Assembly (NCBI GenBank): GCA_003170115.1
Contig: PMZS01000139.1
Span: forward strand, 19,412-35,010
DNA: 15,599 bases
Origin: Spirochaetaceae bacterium
GTDB taxonomy: Bacteria; Spirochaetota; Spirochaetia; SZUA-6; Fen-1364
Reading direction: 5' to 3'
Below, piece by piece: positions 13,342 to 15,599 of the stretch (its first letter is position 1; each line of letters starts with the position of its first letter). The position numbers and the translations under genes were made by a program. The notes under the pieces are model-generated. The model was not told where the DNA came from. It did not search any database and was given only the letters and a program-made list of their open reading frames with translations.

Positions 13342-13570
13342 CTAGCGGCGCTCCTTGCAGATCTTCGTAAACGCCTTGCTTAGGCCGCTGTACTTCTCGT
13401 TCTTCCCGGCAGCCGCCTTCTGGGGAAACTTGCCGGCAAATTAGCAGTTCACGTGCGCGATGCGCTCCAGGAGTTTTTCGGCCACCGTCTTCGCGAGCTT
13501 CACCGGGTCGGGATGGAAACGCAGGCAGCCCTCGCAGAAGTCCAGGAGCATCTTCTTTCCCACCTTGCGA
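13342..13570 (-). pseudogene. Unrecognised leftward gene remnant with an in-frame stop
   Basis: Read leftward, this stretch gives protein-like sequence: KVGKKMLLDFCEGCLRF, HPDPVKLAKTVAEKLLERIA, then after a TAA at 13441-13443 the same frame continues FAGKFPQKAAAGKNEKYSGL and KAFTKICKERR before a TAG at 13342. The continuity of Lys-rich, helix-prone sequence across the stop suggests a single protein end with a nonsense mutation. The upstream part is replaced by the IS630 fragment at about 13570. I do not recognise the family. Chance coding-like sequence is possible. Confidence 0.35.
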
Positions 13571-13571
13571 A

Positions 13572-14036
13572 ACTTGTCTTCTGCTCACGCCTACGGTCAA
13601 GAGGACCTGGGCACCTGTTGGCTGCATCCCGCTGATGCGGAACCACTTTGCCAACGAGCGAATCTCAGTGATCTCGTGCATCTCCGTAAGCCCGACGCGA
13701 AAGCGACTTGGGCTCTTTGCCATGTTCTTCTGGGACAACATCGGACAGGATGAGGTGGTGGCGTTCTTGCACCAGGTGCTACGCCATCTGCACGGCCATG
13801 TCATCGCACTCCTGGACAATAACAACACCCATCGGGGCGCGCCTCTGGGAGATCTGTGTCGAACTCTTCCTCGTCTACGTCGTGAGTTCTTTCCCTCCTG
13901 CGCCTTCGACCTCAATCCTGATGAGGCGGTGTGGGGCCTGTTGAAGGGAAAGCTGGCAAATGGTCAACCCGATGATCTGCGAGACCTGGAGGAGCAATTA
14001 CAAGGCGAGCTCAGGCTCCTGGAAGCATCGCAGTGA
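13572..14036 (+). pseudogene. IS630-family transposase, C-terminal remnant
   Basis: About 154 codons are open: LLLTPTVKRTWAPVGCIPLM, then RISVISCISVSPTRKRLGLF, ALLDNNNTHRG with the second catalytic Asp, and AFDLNPDEAVWGLLKGKLA with the catalytic Glu. This is the DDE domain order of IS630-type transposases (TWAP.G, then LLDN..H, then LNP.E..W). The N-terminal DNA-binding part and the first catalytic Asp, normally in a DE(S/T)GF motif just before LLTPTV, are missing; the bases there read Cys-Glu-Thr-Cys. It lies between two leftward gene remnants, so it is probably a decayed insertion that helped break the sugar-binding-protein gene to its right. Confidence 0.75.
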
Positions 14037-14099
14037 GAGCTGCATAGCTGCATCCTACAATCCGAGCTGCTCTTTTCTTCACCTTAATCATTGCATTCA

Positions 14100-14503
14100 T
14101 CATGATAAGGTCGTTGCCCGAGCCCGACGCCTTGCTCACGAGGTAGGTGCCCCATGCCGCCTCGATCGCAACGCTGTCGAAGGTCACGTAGTAATCGAGC
14201 GACGCCGAGTCGCGGATGAGTCGGTCATAGAAAATGACCTTCACTCCAGCCGCGCGCGCTTCGTCAGCCGCTGCGGCTGCTGCGGAGGCGTCCTGAGGGC
14301 AGATGACGATGATTTTCACGCCCTTGGTGTTCAACAACTCGACATTCGCCTTTTCCTTGGCTGAGTCGCCCTGGCTGAACAGGACCTCCACGCCGTAGCC
14401 GGCCGTCTTCAGGGCATCCTGGAACCGCGCCTGGTCCTGGATTCACCGCGGCAGGAAGCGTCAGCACGGCGACAGCGAGAACGAGATAAACAAGTCTCTC
14501 CAT
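14100..14503 (-). pseudogene. Second sugar ABC substrate-binding protein, broken
   Basis: The gene starts at ATG 14503 with GGAGG at 14514-14518 and a signal peptide MERLVYLVLAVAVLTLPAA. Soon after, near 14440, the frame changes and the expected first 30-35 residues of the mature protein are missing. The other frame then reads DQARFQDALKTAGYGVEVLF, SQGDSAKEKANVELLNTKGV, KIIVICPQDASAAAAAADEA, GVKVIFYDRLIRDSASLDYY and VTFDSVAIEAAWGTYLVSKA. This is the N-terminal lobe of a ChvE/XylF-type sugar-binding protein. Similarity ends near 14100, before the IS630 fragment, so the C-terminal lobe is lost. Deletion, frameshift and truncation make it non-functional. It is a different, more distant paralogue of the intact xylF. 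Confidence 0.85.
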
Positions 14504-14533
14504 GAAATGAAGCCCTCCGTGGGCATATCCAAA

Positions 14534-14550
14534 TCCAAGACCGGTGCCAA
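14534..14550 (-). promoter_or_regulatory. Sigma-54-like promoter of the broken binding-protein gene
   Basis: On the leftward strand TTGGCAC, five bases, then TTGGA matches the sigma-54 -24/-12 layout with ten bases between the GG and the -12 G; G stands where C is usual. The predicted start, near 14524, gives a leader of about 20 bases before ATG 14503. An ACGTGTA copy at 14645-14651 lies about 100 bases upstream, like the sites before xylF. Confidence 0.55.
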
Positions 14551-14773
14551 GCGAGCGCTGACGAGCCGTCACATAATTCTTTCCATAGAAAGTATTTATG
14601 TCTTCATCAATGCAATCCCTTCGCCTGTCGGATGATTTCTCCGCACGTGTATCCCCGCCGCAACACTCCCCTGACCGGGCGCTTTTTGTCGAAAGAATCG
14701 TTTCCTTTTGGTGACACCATTTATTCGCCATCGAAACAACATGAATCAAGCGGCCTCCCACCACTGCGAATCC

Positions 14774-14802
14774 TTGACTTTTCGAGTGCGGGATCATATC
14801 GT
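14774..14802 (+). promoter_or_regulatory. Candidate sigma-70 promoter of the isomerase-like gene
   Basis: TTGACT (14774-14779) and TATCGT (14797-14802) are separated by the ideal 17 bases, with five and four of six consensus matches. The start near 14809 would leave a leader of about 70 bases. No further operator is evident. Confidence 0.4.
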
Positions 14803-14877
14803 AGCGAACGCTGTTTCAAAGAACGTTTCGAGCCGAAGCAGATTCGATCACACCGGCCTGAGCCAAGGAGAATTCAC

Positions 14878-15599
14878 ATGACGACACTCGGAGTTCTGGT
14901 GGGCAATCGGGGTTTCTTCCCGGCCGAGCTCTGCGAACAGGGGCGAAAGACAGTCCTCGCGGTGCTGAAGGAGGAAGGACTCGATGCGGTCGCGCTGACT
15001 CCGAAGGACACCAAGTACGGCTCCGTGGAATCCCTGGCGGACGCGAAGAAATGCGCCGATCTGTTCAAGGCGAACAGGGAAAAAATCGATGGCATCCTCG
15101 TCACCCTCCCGAACTTCGGCGACGAGCGGGGCATCGCGGACACCCTGCGGCTCGCCGGCCTGGACGTGCCGGTTCTGGTGCACGCGTTTCCCGACGAGCC
15201 CGGACGGATGGCCATCGAGCACCGCCGGGACAGCTTCTGCGGAAAGATGTCCGCCTGCAACAACCTCGCCCAGTACGGCATCCGCTACAGCCTCACCTCC
15301 CAGCACACCATGGACCCGGAGTCCGCCGAGTTCCGCCGGGACCTGGGCTCTTTCGCGGGAGTCTGCCGGGTCGTGAAGGGCCTGCGGAAGGCGCGGTTCG
15401 GCCAGATCGGCGCCCGTCCCGCCGCCTTCGTGACCGTGCGCTACAGCGAAAAGCTCCTGGAGCGCACGGGGATCTCCGTGGAAAGCGTCGACCTCTCAGA
15501 GCTCTTCGGCAGGGCCTGGAGCCTCAAAGACAAGGACTCGGCCGTCGTGTCGAAACTGGACGAGATCAAGGGCTACGTCCGCACGACGAAGATCCCCCG
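14878..15599 (+). CDS. L-fucose/L-arabinose isomerase-like protein (COG2407), 3' end outside window
   Basis: The first 240 codons of a rightward gene run open to the window edge. AAGGAG at 14865-14870 fixes the ATG at 14878. The protein starts MTTLGVLVGNRGFFPAELCE and contains LVTLPNFGDERGIADTLRL near residues 83-101, VPVLVHAFPDEPGRM, HRRDSFCGKMSACNNLAQYG and GARPAAFVTVRYSEKLLE. These are hallmarks of the COG2407 family of fucose/arabinose isomerase-like enzymes; the metal-binding C-terminal region lies outside the window. It probably converts an imported aldose to a ketose, though many members have no tested substrate. It diverges from a broken sugar-binding-protein gene and may have been that transporter's catabolic partner. 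Confidence 0.82.
   Translation, partial: MTTLGVLVGNRGFFPAELCEQGRKTVLAVLKEEGLDAVALTPKDTKYGSVESLADAKKCADLFKANREKIDGILVTLPNFGDERGIADTLRLAGLDVPVLVHAFPDEPGRMAIEHRRDSFCGKMSACNNLAQYGIRYSLTSQHTMDPESAEFRRDLGSFAGVCRVVKGLRKARFGQIGARPAAFVTVRYSEKLLERTGISVESVDLSELFGRAWSLKDKDSAVVSKLDEIKGYVRTTKIP

Larger units (their letters stand above)
14504..14877. other. Divergent regulatory region between broken binding-protein gene and isomerase-like gene
   Basis: These 374 bases hold no gene. They contain the leftward sigma-54-like promoter (14534-14550), an ACGTGTA site (14645-14651), a rightward sigma-70-like promoter (14774-14802) and the isomerase ribosome site AAGGAG (14865-14870). The stretch 14555-14640 is AT-rich compared with the genes. 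Confidence 0.5.

Noticed and set aside
13289..13915. Long leftward open frame opposite the IS630 fragment
   Set aside because: Its translation is Arg/Ser/Pro-rich with no family features and is antisense to the clear transposase sequence; it is a product of high GC content.
1..15599. CRISPR array, tRNA or rRNA genes, phage genes
   Set aside because: No regularly spaced repeats, no tRNA-like cloverleaf sequence and no phage structural or integrase genes were seen on either strand.

Overview
The window is a GC-rich bacterial chromosome segment. NADH-quinone oxidoreductase genes, a menaquinone-type prenyltransferase and a polyprenyl diphosphate synthase indicate a respiring, probably Gram-negative bacterium. 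I cannot name a lineage with confidence: the left part would suit a deltaproteobacterium or relative, while the binding-protein leader ending in FANGTGE resembles those common in spirochaetes.

Left block (1-4982). nuoB (cut by the window edge) and nuoA run leftward, preceded by a leftward UbiA/MenA-type prenyltransferase. A divergent promoter region carrying a perfect 15-bp palindrome separates these from a rightward set: a DUF981-type membrane protein, a trans-polyprenyl diphosphate synthase and an LctP-family lactate permease. Together these suit quinone side-chain synthesis and lactate-fed respiration.

Scar 1 (5040-5888). This holds the C-terminal remnant of a XylH-like permease (leftward, two offsetting frameshifts), abutting a C-terminal scrap of an IS91-like transposase, followed by about 320 bases in which I recognise nothing.

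Central module (5889-13330), the most interesting part. Two leftward, translationally coupled genes encode an NtrC-family sigma-54 response regulator and an unusual sensor kinase. In the kinase a sugar-importer-type ABC ATPase domain is fused to PAS, HisKA and HATPase_c domains. Divergent from them is a xylFGH-type sugar ABC importer operon. Its leader has a good sigma-54 (-24/-12) promoter and an 8-bp inverted repeat 90-130 bp upstream that could be the regulator's enhancer site. The simplest reading is a self-contained sugar uptake module in which a kinase that looks like a transporter ATPase reports on the importer and switches on its operon through sigma-54 RNA polymerase. Two strong hairpins between xylF and xylG would favour extra binding protein.

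Scar 2 and right end (13342-15599). Here lie an unrecognised leftward gene remnant with an in-frame stop, the C-terminal part of an IS630-family transposase, and the N-terminal remnant of a second sugar-binding-protein gene (leftward). That last remnant still has its own sigma-54-like promoter. A rightward COG2407 (L-fucose/L-arabinose isomerase-like) gene then runs off the window. The two leftward transporter remnants, binding protein on the right and permease end on the left, may be the two ends of one older operon whose middle was lost and is now occupied by the central module.
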